Below, in pieces: positions 17,270 to 25,322 of a stretch of 64,000 bases of DNA. The number at the start of each line of letters is the position of its first letter. Positions within the stretch are counted from its first letter, which is position 1. The DNA is from CAIWAH01 sp964602595. GTDB taxonomy: Bacteria; Verrucomicrobiota; Verrucomicrobiia; Limisphaerales; UBA9464. The stretch spans positions 85,341 through 149,340 of the forward strand of contig CAZRRO010000017.1 in assembly GCA_964602595.1 (NCBI GenBank), read 5' to 3'. The notes under the pieces were generated by a model. It made no database searches. It saw only the letters and a list, made by a program, of their open reading frames with translations, and was not told where the DNA came from. The translations under genes were made by a program, and so were the position numbers.

Positions 17270-18640
17270 TTAGGAATCATGCACATTATCGCTAGTCGTC
17301 CCGTTCGAATGAAGGACCACAGGCAACGGGGTGACACTGGCCAAGCGGTCGAAGAAGCCGCGGGCAGATGTGATCGGGGCCGGTTCATACTCCGGACCGA
17401 CAGTTTCGAGCAGTTGAGTCAGGGCCAGTTGGTGCTGCAAATCCTGGTCGGCGCCGAGGGGAATCCGTTCGATGAGCTGTGGCCACTGCGGGCGCGGCGG
17501 GACAGGGCGATAACCGGAGCACCACTTCAGGGACAGTCCTCGCTGAAAGACATCCAGGTGGCTGACCAGCAAACCGGACAGATCGCCGACTGCCTCGATC
17601 GCATACCGCAACAAGACAGCGTCCGGATGGCCCCGGCGGAACCACCCCTGCCAACCTCCGTCACGGTTGTGCGGTTCGGGAAGAAGTTCACTGAGTGATT
17701 CATCATGCGTCGGCAACGGCCCAGCTCCGTGGCGGGTGAGATACGTGCGCAGGACGCCGTAGTGTTCGATCGGAGCGAATATCCCGAACCGTGCGGCCAC
17801 CCTGTTCACGGCCGCGGAGCCGATGGAACTCCAGGTCGTATGCGGATGGAATCCGCGCCATTCATCGAGAAGCACGCCTTGAGCTCCCTCGAACAGGACA
17901 CAGCCCTCCTGCCGCAACTGCCTGCGGACAATTTCGGGTGATCCCGGAGGGCATTGGCGGGCGAGAGCCCGAGTGCAAGCCAGCCATCTCGCTGCCAGCG
18001 TCTCGTCCTGCAAGATCTGAAGTTCTCCGCTTGCGGCATCGCTGCCCCCGTTCGGGAATTGCGGCACGAACTCGGACAGCAGCGTCTCTCGGATGGCCTG
18101 CAAGCGATCGAGCTGTTGGCGTGCAGCCGAGGCGGTGGTTGTCAACAGATCAACGTAACGCAGATCCCGCCCCGGATGTTCGAGGCTGTGGCGGACCGTC
18201 TCACCCACGCCGACGCCGCAGGTCCCATGGGCGGCCAAGCCGCGCAGTAGTTCGCGCAACCGACCGGCGGCCTGATGAAACGGCGTGGTGACGCGGCATT
18301 GGCCGTCGATGGTCAGGCGCGCCAGCGCGTCCTGGACCCCGATCCGCGCGAGCGCCTCGGCCTCCATCAGCAGGGCGGTCGGATGCACGATCATGGGATC
18401 GACCAGCAGGGTGCGCACCCTTGGCACCAAAGTGCCGGCCCCGAACTGCGAAAACGTGTGGTGCCGGGCCGAGCGACCGTTCTGGGCGGGTTCGTTTACG
18501 TTGTGGCCGGCCTGGGCGCCGCCGTTGAAGCGCACGACCGTGTGGGCCTGCCAACGCCGCGTCAGCGCATCGACAAAATGCCCTTTGCCGCAGTCGCCAA
18601 ATCCCAACCCCAGCACGGAGGCGTAGCGCGTCGTGCTCAT
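17270..18640 (-). CDS. Adenylosuccinate synthetase (PurA) paralogue with altered substrate loop
   Basis: 456 residues of the PurA fold. The P-loop reads GLGFGDCGKG (catalytic Asp16 kept, the following Glu replaced by Cys17). GGAQAGHN keeps the catalytic His46. GTCGVGVGE replaces the GTTGRGIGP loop. FEGAQGVLLDEW is well conserved. The aspartate-binding region, TTGRRRRTGWLD in the housekeeping enzyme, is replaced by NRDGGWQGWFRRGHPDAV, so the usual Arg cluster is gone. PurA joins IMP and aspartate using GTP; this protein probably keeps the nucleotide chemistry but uses a different substrate or amino donor (inference). It starts 12 bases after the vWA stop and precedes the RlaP gene. It should not be annotated as the housekeeping purA. 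Confidence 0.82.
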   Translation of the reverse strand: MSTTRYASVLGLGFGDCGKGHFVDALTRRWQAHTVVRFNGGAQAGHNVNEPAQNGRSARHHTFSQFGAGTLVPRVRTLLVDPMIVHPTALLMEAEALARIGVQDALARLTIDGQCRVTTPFHQAAGRLRELLRGLAAHGTCGVGVGETVRHSLEHPGRDLRYVDLLTTTASAARQQLDRLQAIRETLLSEFVPQFPNGGSDAASGELQILQDETLAARWLACTRALARQCPPGSPEIVRRQLRQEGCVLFEGAQGVLLDEWRGFHPHTTWSSIGSAAVNRVAARFGIFAPIEHYGVLRTYLTRHGAGPLPTHDESLSELLPEPHNRDGGWQGWFRRGHPDAVLLRYAIEAVGDLSGLLVSHLDVFQRGLSLKWCSGYRPVPPRPQWPQLIERIPLGADQDLQHQLALTQLLETVGPEYEPAPITSARGFFDRLASVTPLPVVLHSNGTTSDNVHDS

Positions 18641-18652
18641 GCGGCCGGGTGC

Positions 18653-19618
18653 TTACTCAAACAACCGCTTCCACCATTTGGCTGCGGATGTTCCCGTGGA
18701 ATACGACGACCGGGCATCCGGCAACTTTAGCAGCGCCGCATAATCCTGCAGCGCGCGGACGGTGGAACCGACGTGCTGGCGGTCAAAGGCGTTCGCCGAA
18801 AGGATGCGGCCCAAGGCGTCGAGGTCCGGAACGAGCTTCTCGGTCAACCCAACGATCGCGGCCGCGACGGCGCAGGTGTCCATCGGCGATTCCATGCAGA
18901 TGGTGTGATTGCCCAGCAGCTGCCGCCAGCGCGCCTCGCATCCTTTGCGTCGGCCCAAATCCGGGATGAGAAAGAAGACGTGAAAGGTTTCCGCGGCCGT
19001 GGCGATGACCTCTTCCAAGGGAATGTCCTCGTCGAGCTTCTCGCCCACAAGAGCCTCGATGTGGTGCCGCGAGACCGACGGATAGGGCCGTTCGTCACCG
19101 GTCAGGAAAAGGTAGCCCTTCTGCTTCCGCTTCACCCAGTTGTCCATGTCGGTGTGCTGCGCGGCCATGTAGAACGCCAGATCGTAGCTTTCCTCGCCGG
19201 TTCCGCCGCCGCCGCCCTCGAGGTAACTCCACGTCAGCCATTGATCCATGAGCTCCGCCGTGCTCTCGAACTGGCCAACCTGCAGGGCGGCCTGGTCCGA
19301 ATTCGCGTCTCCGATCGCCATGAACATCAGCTGCGGGTGGGCCACACCGCACGCCGTGAGCAGCTTCATGAAGTTCGGCAGTTCCTTCGTGGCCAGCAGA
19401 TGCGGGATGTCGCCCATCGAGCCGGTGACATCCAGGGCGAAGGCGATGCCCAAGGAATCCGGATGGTCCGCGCTGTCCCGGCACTCCCGCACCTTGAGGC
19501 CCTTGGGATTCATCAGCGGATGGCACTGCCGCTGGGCGAAGATCTCCGAGCCGCCCTTGTGGGCGCGACCGGCGGTGAGCGCGGCATGGGCCGCATGGGA
19601 GTAGTTTCCGTAACCCAT
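18653..19618 (-). CDS. von Willebrand factor A domain protein of the RlaP/PurA-like cassette
   Basis: 321 residues. A soluble vWA domain starts at about residue 55 with ALDVTGSMGDIPHLL, a MIDAS motif D-x-T-x-S (residues 63-67). It continues with MFMAIGDANSDQAALQVGQFES, LEGGGGGTGEESYDLAFY and KGYLFLTGDE. The Gly-rich EGGGGG-TESY region is characteristic of a subfamily that, from memory, also occurs in actinobacterial conserved operons. There is no signal peptide or membrane segment, so it should be cytoplasmic, unlike BatA. vWA proteins usually act as metal-dependent scaffolds. It sits 37 bases after the kinase-like gene and 12 bases before the PurA-like gene, which strongly suggests a joint function. 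Confidence 0.85.
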   Translation of the reverse strand: MGYGNYSHAAHAALTAGRAHKGGSEIFAQRQCHPLMNPKGLKVRECRDSADHPDSLGIAFALDVTGSMGDIPHLLATKELPNFMKLLTACGVAHPQLMFMAIGDANSDQAALQVGQFESTAELMDQWLTWSYLEGGGGGTGEESYDLAFYMAAQHTDMDNWVKRKQKGYLFLTGDERPYPSVSRHHIEALVGEKLDEDIPLEEVIATAAETFHVFFLIPDLGRRKGCEARWRQLLGNHTICMESPMDTCAVAAAIVGLTEKLVPDLDALGRILSANAFDRQHVGSTVRALQDYAALLKLPDARSSYSTGTSAAKWWKRLFE

Positions 19619-19655
19619 AAATTTGGTTTTGGTTCAGTGCTTCAAAACTGCCGAG

Positions 19656-20597
19656 TCAGACATTCAAGGGAACAAACGCAGGCGGCCCGAACGCCGCCTT
19701 CGCTTCGGCCCGCAGCAGGGCATCCAACCCTTCCGCGCATTGGGTGCGGCAAAAGTCCTCGTCGGTCGCCGCCTGGGTGATCAGTCGGGCCAGGCCAGCC
19801 GGCACTTGGGCCGGCAGCGCGCCCCAACCGCCGGCTCCGCACAACAAAACCTGAACCACGCGAGCGCTCCGGCAAAGGTCCGCGCCCCGGCCGGCTTCTC
19901 CGGCGCCCTTCCTCGCGTCAGACCAGCCGATGAGCCGAACGCCATGATCGGCTGGGTGAACCAGGGCATGCTCAGGCCGGATGTCGCCGTGGCACCAACC
20001 CTGACGATGGACGAAATTCAACACCTCCAGCATCCGCCTCCAGATCCAAACCCCGTGGCGTGGATCAAGACCGGAGGCCGCGCGTTCGTTCAGCGCCGCG
20101 AGGCTGCCCCAGAATCCGCTGGGATGCCGCAGCACCAGACACTGCCGCCCGGGACTTCCTTCCACCGCGCCCTGCGCCATCACTTCCGGCAGAAGCTTCG
20201 AGAAGTAGGCACCGGCGCCATCGGCGTCCAACCGTTGCAAATCCCGCGACACTTCCGCCTCGCGCGCATAGAGCGATGCCGCCTCGGACCTCGAGGAAAG
20301 TTTGACCGTGGCCAGCAGGGGCAATGGCCCCACGCGACGCGCGAGGTAGACCTCCGAGACGTCCCCCGCGCCCAGGCGCTGGATCAACTGGAACGCACCG
20401 CCGCCGCAGACCACCGAGTCCAGGCCGGCCGAATCGCGGCGCGCCCGAACCAAGGCCTGCCGAAACGAATCGCGCTTCACCAAGTCTTCCGTCTTGTTTA
20501 TGAGCGAACCGCAGGAACCGCATTTGACGGCCCGCCAAAGGGCCACCCGCGGCAGAGGCGCGCCACACTGAGGACAGCTCACGGCGACCCACGCCAT
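19656..20597 (-). CDS. Zinc-ribbon protein kinase-like protein, probable pseudokinase
   Basis: 313 residues. The N-terminus is a zinc ribbon with CPQC (Cys8, Cys11) and CGSC (Cys26, Cys29). A protein-kinase-like domain follows: glycine loop RLGAGDVSEVYLA, VAIK-type lysine in ATVKLSS, a helix-C Glu in YAREAEVSRDL, and the catalytic-loop equivalent HGDIRPEHALV. The catalytic Asp is kept but the metal-binding Asn is His. The DFG motif is replaced by IGWSDA, so the Mg-binding Asp is missing. It may therefore be a pseudokinase or an atypical kinase. ATG at 20597 is preferred over GTG at 20603. It is the first gene of the cassette, with about 590 bases upstream free of intact genes. Confidence 0.75.
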   Translation of the reverse strand: MAWVAVSCPQCGAPLPRVALWRAVKCGSCGSLINKTEDLVKRDSFRQALVRARRDSAGLDSVVCGGGAFQLIQRLGAGDVSEVYLARRVGPLPLLATVKLSSRSEAASLYAREAEVSRDLQRLDADGAGAYFSKLLPEVMAQGAVEGSPGRQCLVLRHPSGFWGSLAALNERAASGLDPRHGVWIWRRMLEVLNFVHRQGWCHGDIRPEHALVHPADHGVRLIGWSDARKGAGEAGRGADLCRSARVVQVLLCGAGGWGALPAQVPAGLARLITQAATDEDFCRTQCAEGLDALLRAEAKAAFGPPAFVPLNV

Positions 20598-20603
20598 TAC
20601 CAC

Positions 20604-21018
20604 CGCCCTCCAGCGGACAAGTGAACTTCGACGTAAGGCGACGTCATGGGCTGATTCATTTTGAGCGGCTGAGGCTCACGATGGCCGACGGCCGCCCGGA
20701 CGCGCAACTCCGTTCGCTGCCGGGCACTCGGTCGGGCTGGGGTTGGCGCCACCGTGCCGGAAAATGGAGAGATTTATTTCCATCAGCGATCAACCGCGGC
20801 ACATCATGCCGGAATCAACATCCCATTTGCCTCCTTGTTGCCGGGGCGTTCGTGGAGTCGGCTTTCGACCAGGGCGCGGCGAATCCTCAAGGGATGTTCC
20901 GGCGCTCGGGGCAACTGGGTGCATTCGCGTTCTCGACGACTGAATGGAAAGGATGGCGGGTTGATCATTGGCACGTTTACGGCGCCCACGGTCGTCCACG
21001 CCCATCGGTCCAGGCGGC
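20604..21018. other. Gap without a convincing gene upstream of the kinase-like gene
   Basis: Frames are open on both strands, but their translations are Arg/Pro/Ser-rich, match nothing I know, and have no coherent starts. The promoter of the four-gene cassette should lie in this stretch. No clear -35/-10 pair was recognised. Confidence 0.5.
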
Positions 21019-21141
21019 TCAGACGATCCGGCCGTCGGCGAGTTCGATGACTCGGGCGGCGCCCCGGGGTCCGTGGGTGCAGTCACTCAGGGTTGTCCCG
21101 CGCTCGGCACGCAGGTTAAGCAGCACCGAGCCGCAACTCCA
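21019..21141 (-). pseudogene. 3' remnant of an ABC transporter ATPase (LolD/MacB type)
   Basis: On the minus strand, ending with TGA at 21019-21021, the translation reads ...LLNLRAERGTTLSDCTHG, then PRGAARVIELADGRIV. This is the C-terminal end of LolD/MacB-type ATPases, where the usual text is ...ERGTTLVLVTHDP...A-RVIELADGRIV with the H-loop His. Here the H-loop Asp is Gly, residues are missing between THGP and RVIEL, and nothing upstream continues the protein: a hairpin and then the PQQ gene end follow. It looks like the decayed tail of a lost gene. The call rests on motif recognition by eye. Confidence 0.6.
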
Positions 21142-21149
21142 ACGAGGTC

Positions 21150-21170
21150 GACGGCGGTTCGACCGCCGTC
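21150..21170. repeat. Small perfect hairpin
   Basis: A 9-bp perfect inverted repeat (21150-21158 with 21162-21170) has a TCG loop and lies 23 bases downstream of the PQQ-propeller stop codon. There is no T-tract. It could be a terminator or a REP-like element. Confidence 0.4.
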
Positions 21171-21192
21171 CCTCCGACCATTGTGGCCTGAT

Positions 21193-22833
21193 TTAGGGCG
21201 TGCGGGGCAACCGCAGCAGCGCGGCCTCGCGATCATTGCGGGCCAGCAGCAGGTCGCCGCTCAGGGCGATGGGATTCCACGTCTTGTCGCCGAATACGCG
21301 AAACCGACCGAGTTCGTTGGGACCGTCGGGCGTGGGTTGCAGGAGCAGCAGTTCGCCGGTCTCGGCCATCAGCACGAACCGGTCGCCGACGAGCAGGCCC
21401 TGCCCGTGGCCGTGCCGGCCTTCCTTCCACCGCTGGGTGCCATCCTTCAGGTCGAGACAGGTCAGAATGCCATCATCAAGTCCGTAGACGAAGCCGTCGC
21501 GGACGTAGGGATTGGCGAACTTCGCCTTCAACCGCTTCGATTCCCAGGCGGCCTTGACCGTGAACGCGCCCTCCGCGCTCCGCTGGAAGTCGAGGAGCGC
21601 CGCGCCGACATTGTAGCCGGCGGTGACCAGCAGGCGGTTCGTCCCGACGGCCTGCGGCATCGCGACCATCGGGTAGTGGGAACCCCACGGGTGCCGCCAG
21701 AGCACGCGGCCGGTGACGGGATCGTGGCCCGTGAGGCAGCGGTGATTGAACAGGACGATCTGGCGTGTGCCCGCGAGGGTGAACAGGCTGGGCGAACCGT
21801 AAGTCACGCCGTCGTCGCCCGCGGACCAGGCCGGTTCGCCCGACTCGGCGCGATAGGCCAGCAGGGACTTGCCCGCCGGACCGCCGGCATTGATCACCAC
21901 GAGGCCGTCCACGACCAGCGGCGAACCGCTGAAACCCCATTCCGGCACGCGCGTCGCCGCGTCGTTCGTGAGCGACCGCGACCAGACGGGTTTGCCGGTT
22001 TCCAGTTCCAGGCACCAAAGCTGTCCGAGCGAACCCAGCGTGAAAACGTGGTTACCGGCGACGGTCGGTGTCGCGCGCGGCCCGTCGCCGGCGATAGGGC
22101 TGACGTAACGCGCCGGATAACCATGCCGCCACAGCGGTTCGCCGGTGGTGACGGCGTAGCAGGTCACGAGTTCCTGTTCGTCCACCTGTTCCTGTGTCAG
22201 TGCGCGTCCGCCGACGATGGCGAAGCCGCTCCAACCCGTTCCCACCGGCCTGCGCCACAGCACGACCGGCGGCGTGGCGGTCCAATTGGTGGACAAATTG
22301 GCCGACGGCAGGATTCCCGTGCGGTCGGGGCCAAGGAACTGCGGGAAGTCGGGCCGGGCTTCGGCGGACGGAGCCGGGGGAACCGGCGCACTGGGGACGG
22401 GCTCAGCACGAGGCGACGGGCGGGCCCACCGGGGTTCGAATGTGGGCATGAGGTCCCCGCTCATGCCGGCGTGACGGAAGCAGGCGAAGAACAGACCAAC
22501 GCCGGCGAGCGCAGCGACACGCCAGCACCACCGCGCCCGGGACAGCAGCAGCCACCAGAGCAGGAGCAAGCCGACCGTGACCATGCCCACGACGGCGGAG
22601 AACAGGTCCACGGTGAGGTGGGGTTTGTCGCGGAGCAACGCGGCCCGCATGGCGTCGGAACGGACGACGGCGAGACTGATCGCGGCGAGGATCAGGATCA
22701 GCGCCGCGGGCCACCAGCGCAGGCCGCGCCGCGGGGCGCCGGTCGGGGAAACGTCAGGTTCGGACACCCGGCGACTGTTGGGGTTGGGCGGCCGGCGGTC
22801 AAAGTCGGTTCCGCGCGGATTCCGTCTTGGCAA
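21193..22833 (-). CDS. Membrane-anchored PQQ-type beta-propeller protein
   Basis: Up to 546 residues. An N-terminal region contains three hydrophobic segments (LRWWPAALILILAAISLAVV, then VVGMVTVGLLLLWWLLL, then AALAGVGLFFACF). A beta-propeller of about 390 residues follows, starting FPQFLGPDRTGILP, with repeated blades such as GKPVWSRSL, TGRVLWRHPWG and GTQRWKEG. This is the BamB-like/PQQ-binding-like family expanded in Verrucomicrobia and Planctomycetes. No PQQ-binding residues could be assigned. The start at 22833 is TTG; GTG at 22767 is an alternative. It begins 15 bases after the MBL-hydrolase stop and is the last gene of a tight operon. Substrate unknown; the propeller probably faces the periplasm. 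Confidence 0.8.
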   Translation of the reverse strand: MPRRNPRGTDFDRRPPNPNSRRVSEPDVSPTGAPRRGLRWWPAALILILAAISLAVVRSDAMRAALLRDKPHLTVDLFSAVVGMVTVGLLLLWWLLLSRARWCWRVAALAGVGLFFACFRHAGMSGDLMPTFEPRWARPSPRAEPVPSAPVPPAPSAEARPDFPQFLGPDRTGILPSANLSTNWTATPPVVLWRRPVGTGWSGFAIVGGRALTQEQVDEQELVTCYAVTTGEPLWRHGYPARYVSPIAGDGPRATPTVAGNHVFTLGSLGQLWCLELETGKPVWSRSLTNDAATRVPEWGFSGSPLVVDGLVVINAGGPAGKSLLAYRAESGEPAWSAGDDGVTYGSPSLFTLAGTRQIVLFNHRCLTGHDPVTGRVLWRHPWGSHYPMVAMPQAVGTNRLLVTAGYNVGAALLDFQRSAEGAFTVKAAWESKRLKAKFANPYVRDGFVYGLDDGILTCLDLKDGTQRWKEGRHGHGQGLLVGDRFVLMAETGELLLLQPTPDGPNELGRFRVFGDKTWNPIALSGDLLLARNDREAALLRLPRTP

Positions 22834-22848
22834 ACCTTTGCGACCAAT

Positions 22849-23703
22849 TCAACCCCGCGAACCGGCGGCCAACGACCACCGCTCGCCGGCGCGCAGAACC
22901 GCACATGGCTGGTTCAGCAGATGGCAGGTTTCGACGAACTCGGCCGGCGATGCTGTGTTGAATTCGAACATCTCGTAGTGGCACGGGACCACGCAGCGCG
23001 CGCCCATGGCGGCGGCCAGTTGCGCGGCTTCGCGGCCCCACAGATTCCCGGCGACGCGGCGTTCCGGCGCTCGGCCGTTGATCGGCAGCAGCGCGACGTC
23101 CACGCGGAAGGGCTTGAGCAGGTCCGCCATGCCGGGAAACGGAATCGTATCGCCCGAGTGGTAAAGGGTCCACGGTCCCACGCGGACAACGAAGCCCAGG
23201 TAAATCGGCCGGCCGTCCTTGTCGGTGTCCAAGGCCTCGTGGGCGGCAGGAATGGCGTGGATTTCCCACGGGCCGATTGGGGCGCTCTGCCCGGTCACGA
23301 ACCCGACGATTCGTTCATCGGGTAGGCCGGAGCGTTCGCCCACCGTCGTCCGATTGGCCTCGGGGCAGACCATGACCAGGCCGGGATTCGCCGCTGCGAG
23401 CGGCTTCAGCGTCTCCGCGTCGAGGTGATCGGTGTGGTTGTGCGACGATGTGACGACTTCCACGAAGTCCAGACGCTCCGGCGCAATGACCAAGTCGGTC
23501 ATCCGCACGTGGGGCTTGTCGGTCTGCGCGTATTTCCGCGTCAGCGAATCCGACAGATACGGGTCGAAGAGCAGATGCCGTCCCTGCCATTGAACCAGGA
23601 AGCCGGATTGGCCCAGCCACCAGATGTTCAGATTGTCCGGCGACTGACGGGCGGCGGCGACATTGGCGAGGAACGCGTCAGATTGGAGGGCGGGTTGGAT
23701 CAT
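22849..23703 (-). CDS. MBL-fold metal-dependent hydrolase (UlaG-like)
   Basis: 284 residues. The metallo-beta-lactamase signature SHNHTDHLD (HxHxDH) is present. The preceding strand LNIWWLGQSGFLVQWQGRHL and the later TLYHSGDT and CVVPCHYEMFEFN segments are typical of the UlaG-like branch (COG2220), cytoplasmic hydrolases of diverse substrates. Its ATG overlaps the stop of the upstream small gene by ATGA, so translation is probably coupled. It is followed after 15 bases by the PQQ propeller. No substrate can be assigned from the window. Confidence 0.87.
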   Translation of the reverse strand: MIQPALQSDAFLANVAAARQSPDNLNIWWLGQSGFLVQWQGRHLLFDPYLSDSLTRKYAQTDKPHVRMTDLVIAPERLDFVEVVTSSHNHTDHLDAETLKPLAAANPGLVMVCPEANRTTVGERSGLPDERIVGFVTGQSAPIGPWEIHAIPAAHEALDTDKDGRPIYLGFVVRVGPWTLYHSGDTIPFPGMADLLKPFRVDVALLPINGRAPERRVAGNLWGREAAQLAAAMGARCVVPCHYEMFEFNTASPAEFVETCHLLNQPCAVLRAGERWSLAAGSRG

Positions 23704-24050
23704 CGGGTTTCGTCAGGAAGAGACCAATTCGCGAAGAATTTCACATAGAGGCGATTTGAACTCCACTCCACGTGCTCCACGAGCTGAACCATATCAACGG
23801 AACCGGTCCTCAATAGCTCGCCGTTTTGATTTTCGACTAGGTGGAGGAATCCCGGCGCGTCATTTCCCTGACCGGGAAACGCCCACACGAGTGAACGCCT
23901 CAGCAGTCTCAACGTGAATTTCCCGTTGGGGCTCACGAAGTCCTGCCTGGGAGATACCCCTATCCTCCCAGTCGTCCACAACAAGCCCAGCGTCACAACG
24001 GAGGGAAGTCCCATTGTGAGGACAAGCGCCGATCGTAGCCCGAGCTTCAT
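23700..24050 (-). CDS. Small membrane-anchored protein, unknown function
   Basis: 116 residues. One N-terminal hydrophobic segment (SALVLTMGLPSVVTLGLLW) is followed by a short beta-rich domain with FVSPNGKFTLRLL and WSSNRLYVKFFANW. The phrase SPNGKFTLRL suggests a small beta domain of the kind found in exported PVC proteins. Both ends overlap their neighbours by ATGA (upstream MetE-like gene, downstream MBL gene), which makes it a genuine translated gene in spite of its small size. I do not recognise a family. Confidence 0.7.
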   Translation of the reverse strand: MKLGLRSALVLTMGLPSVVTLGLLWTTGRIGVSPRQDFVSPNGKFTLRLLRRSLVWAFPGQGNDAPGFLHLVENQNGELLRTGSVDMVQLVEHVEWSSNRLYVKFFANWSLPDETR

Positions 24051-25135
24051 GCCACATCGCAGCCCAATTTGCTCCTTACCATCGCCACGCCGTCGCACAT
24101 CGCCTTGAGCTTCCGTTTCGCGGCCCAGCGGGCGGTCTGGCTCAGGCCGCAATCAGGGGCGAACACCAGCCGGTCGGCCGGCGCGAATTCGAGGCAGCGC
24201 TTCACGCGGCGGGCGATATCCTCGGGCGTTTCCACGTAGTAGCTTTTAACGTCCACGATCCCGACGGCGACGTCGCAGCGCTGCGCAATCTGGGCGATCA
24301 GCTCCAGTTCGGCGAACTCACGGCTGGCCATCTCCACGTGCATCTCGTCGCACCTAAAGTCGAGGAACGCCGGGAACATCGGCGCGATCTGCCGCGGGCC
24401 GACGGCGCGGGCCTTGTAATTGCCGAAGCACAGGTGCGTGCAGACGCGGGTCTTGCCCGTGACGGTTTCGACGGTGCGGTTGAACAGGTCCACGAAACGG
24501 CGGGTGTCTTCCTTGTAGGCGTAACAGCTCATGCTGGGCTCATCCACGCTCAGCTCGGTGCAGCCGGCGGCGACGAGGTCCTCGAGTTCCTTCCGCACGA
24601 GCGGCAGCAGCGCTTCGGTCAGTGCCCAGCGATCGGCGTAACCAAGCTCCGCATTGGGCAGCAGGCGGCCGGAAAGCGTGTAGGGACCGGGGACGGACGC
24701 TTTCAGCGTTGGGGAGGACGAATGCCTCATGACCAATGGCCGGGCGACGCGCTGGAGGCGCTTGAATTCCTCGACGGCGCCGAGGCCACGCGGGGCGGTG
24801 AGCGGGGCAACGACCTTGTGTTTGCCGCGTTGATCGTGCGCCGGCGGACCGAAGCGCCGGGGCGGCGACGATTCGAGATCAATGCCCTGGATGTAGCCGT
24901 AGAACGACAGGTTGAAATCGAGCCGGGTCTGTTCGCCGTCCGTGATGACGTCGAGGCAGGCGGCGAGCTGGTCGTGCACGGCGGCGATGACGGCGTCTTC
25001 CTGCACTTCGGCGAGATCGTCCGGGCCGAAGCGGTCGAGCTGGGTGGCGGCGAGTTCCAGCCAGCCGGGAAACGGATAGCTGCCGATGACGGAGGTGCGC
25101 AGCGGACAGGAGTTCATCGGCGGCGAAATTGCCAT
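24047..25135 (-). CDS. MetE C-terminal-domain-like methyltransferase
   Basis: About 362 residues resembling the catalytic barrel of cobalamin-independent methionine synthase without the N-terminal half, as in archaeal-type MetE and COG0620 short proteins. Visible features are TSVIGSYPFPGWLE at the start, SVDEPSMSCYAYKE, the Zn-binding H-x-C pair in CTHLCFGNYK, the Glu in DEMHVEMAS and a third Zn Cys in APDCGLSQT. The Zn site is thus complete. Methyl donor and acceptor are uncertain; short homologues use other donors than methyl-THF-triglutamate or act in catabolism. ATG at 25135 is taken; ATG at 25117 is also plausible. It is the first gene of an ATGA-coupled operon. Confidence 0.83.
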   Translation of the reverse strand: MAISPPMNSCPLRTSVIGSYPFPGWLELAATQLDRFGPDDLAEVQEDAVIAAVHDQLAACLDVITDGEQTRLDFNLSFYGYIQGIDLESSPPRRFGPPAHDQRGKHKVVAPLTAPRGLGAVEEFKRLQRVARPLVMRHSSSPTLKASVPGPYTLSGRLLPNAELGYADRWALTEALLPLVRKELEDLVAAGCTELSVDEPSMSCYAYKEDTRRFVDLFNRTVETVTGKTRVCTHLCFGNYKARAVGPRQIAPMFPAFLDFRCDEMHVEMASREFAELELIAQIAQRCDVAVGIVDVKSYYVETPEDIARRVKRCLEFAPADRLVFAPDCGLSQTARWAAKRKLKAMCDGVAMVRSKLGCDVA

Positions 25136-25322
25136 GGCGGCGGTGCCGAGACGAACAGGAAGTTGCCGCCTGGGGGATTTCCGGCATGCGATCCGGCGAA
25201 CTAATTCCACTTGTCCCGCGTTCCATCTCCGGCATCCCGCCCGGTGCGATTGCCGGAATCCAGTTTGAAACATTCGCCGCGGTCCGGTGTCCTACCACGC
25301 CAGCAGCCCATCAAATCCCGTC

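Noticed and set aside
17270..18640. Housekeeping purA
   Set aside because: The aspartate-binding Arg loop is missing and the gene sits in a cassette with vWA and RlaP genes; it is a paralogue.
20621..21196. 191-codon plus-strand open frame in the gap near 21 kb
   Set aside because: No family, no signal, no start context, and the opposite strand holds the ABC remnant.
20968..23325. 785-codon open frame on the plus strand
   Set aside because: Antisense to the PQQ-propeller and MBL genes, with atypical Arg/Ala/Gly-rich composition.
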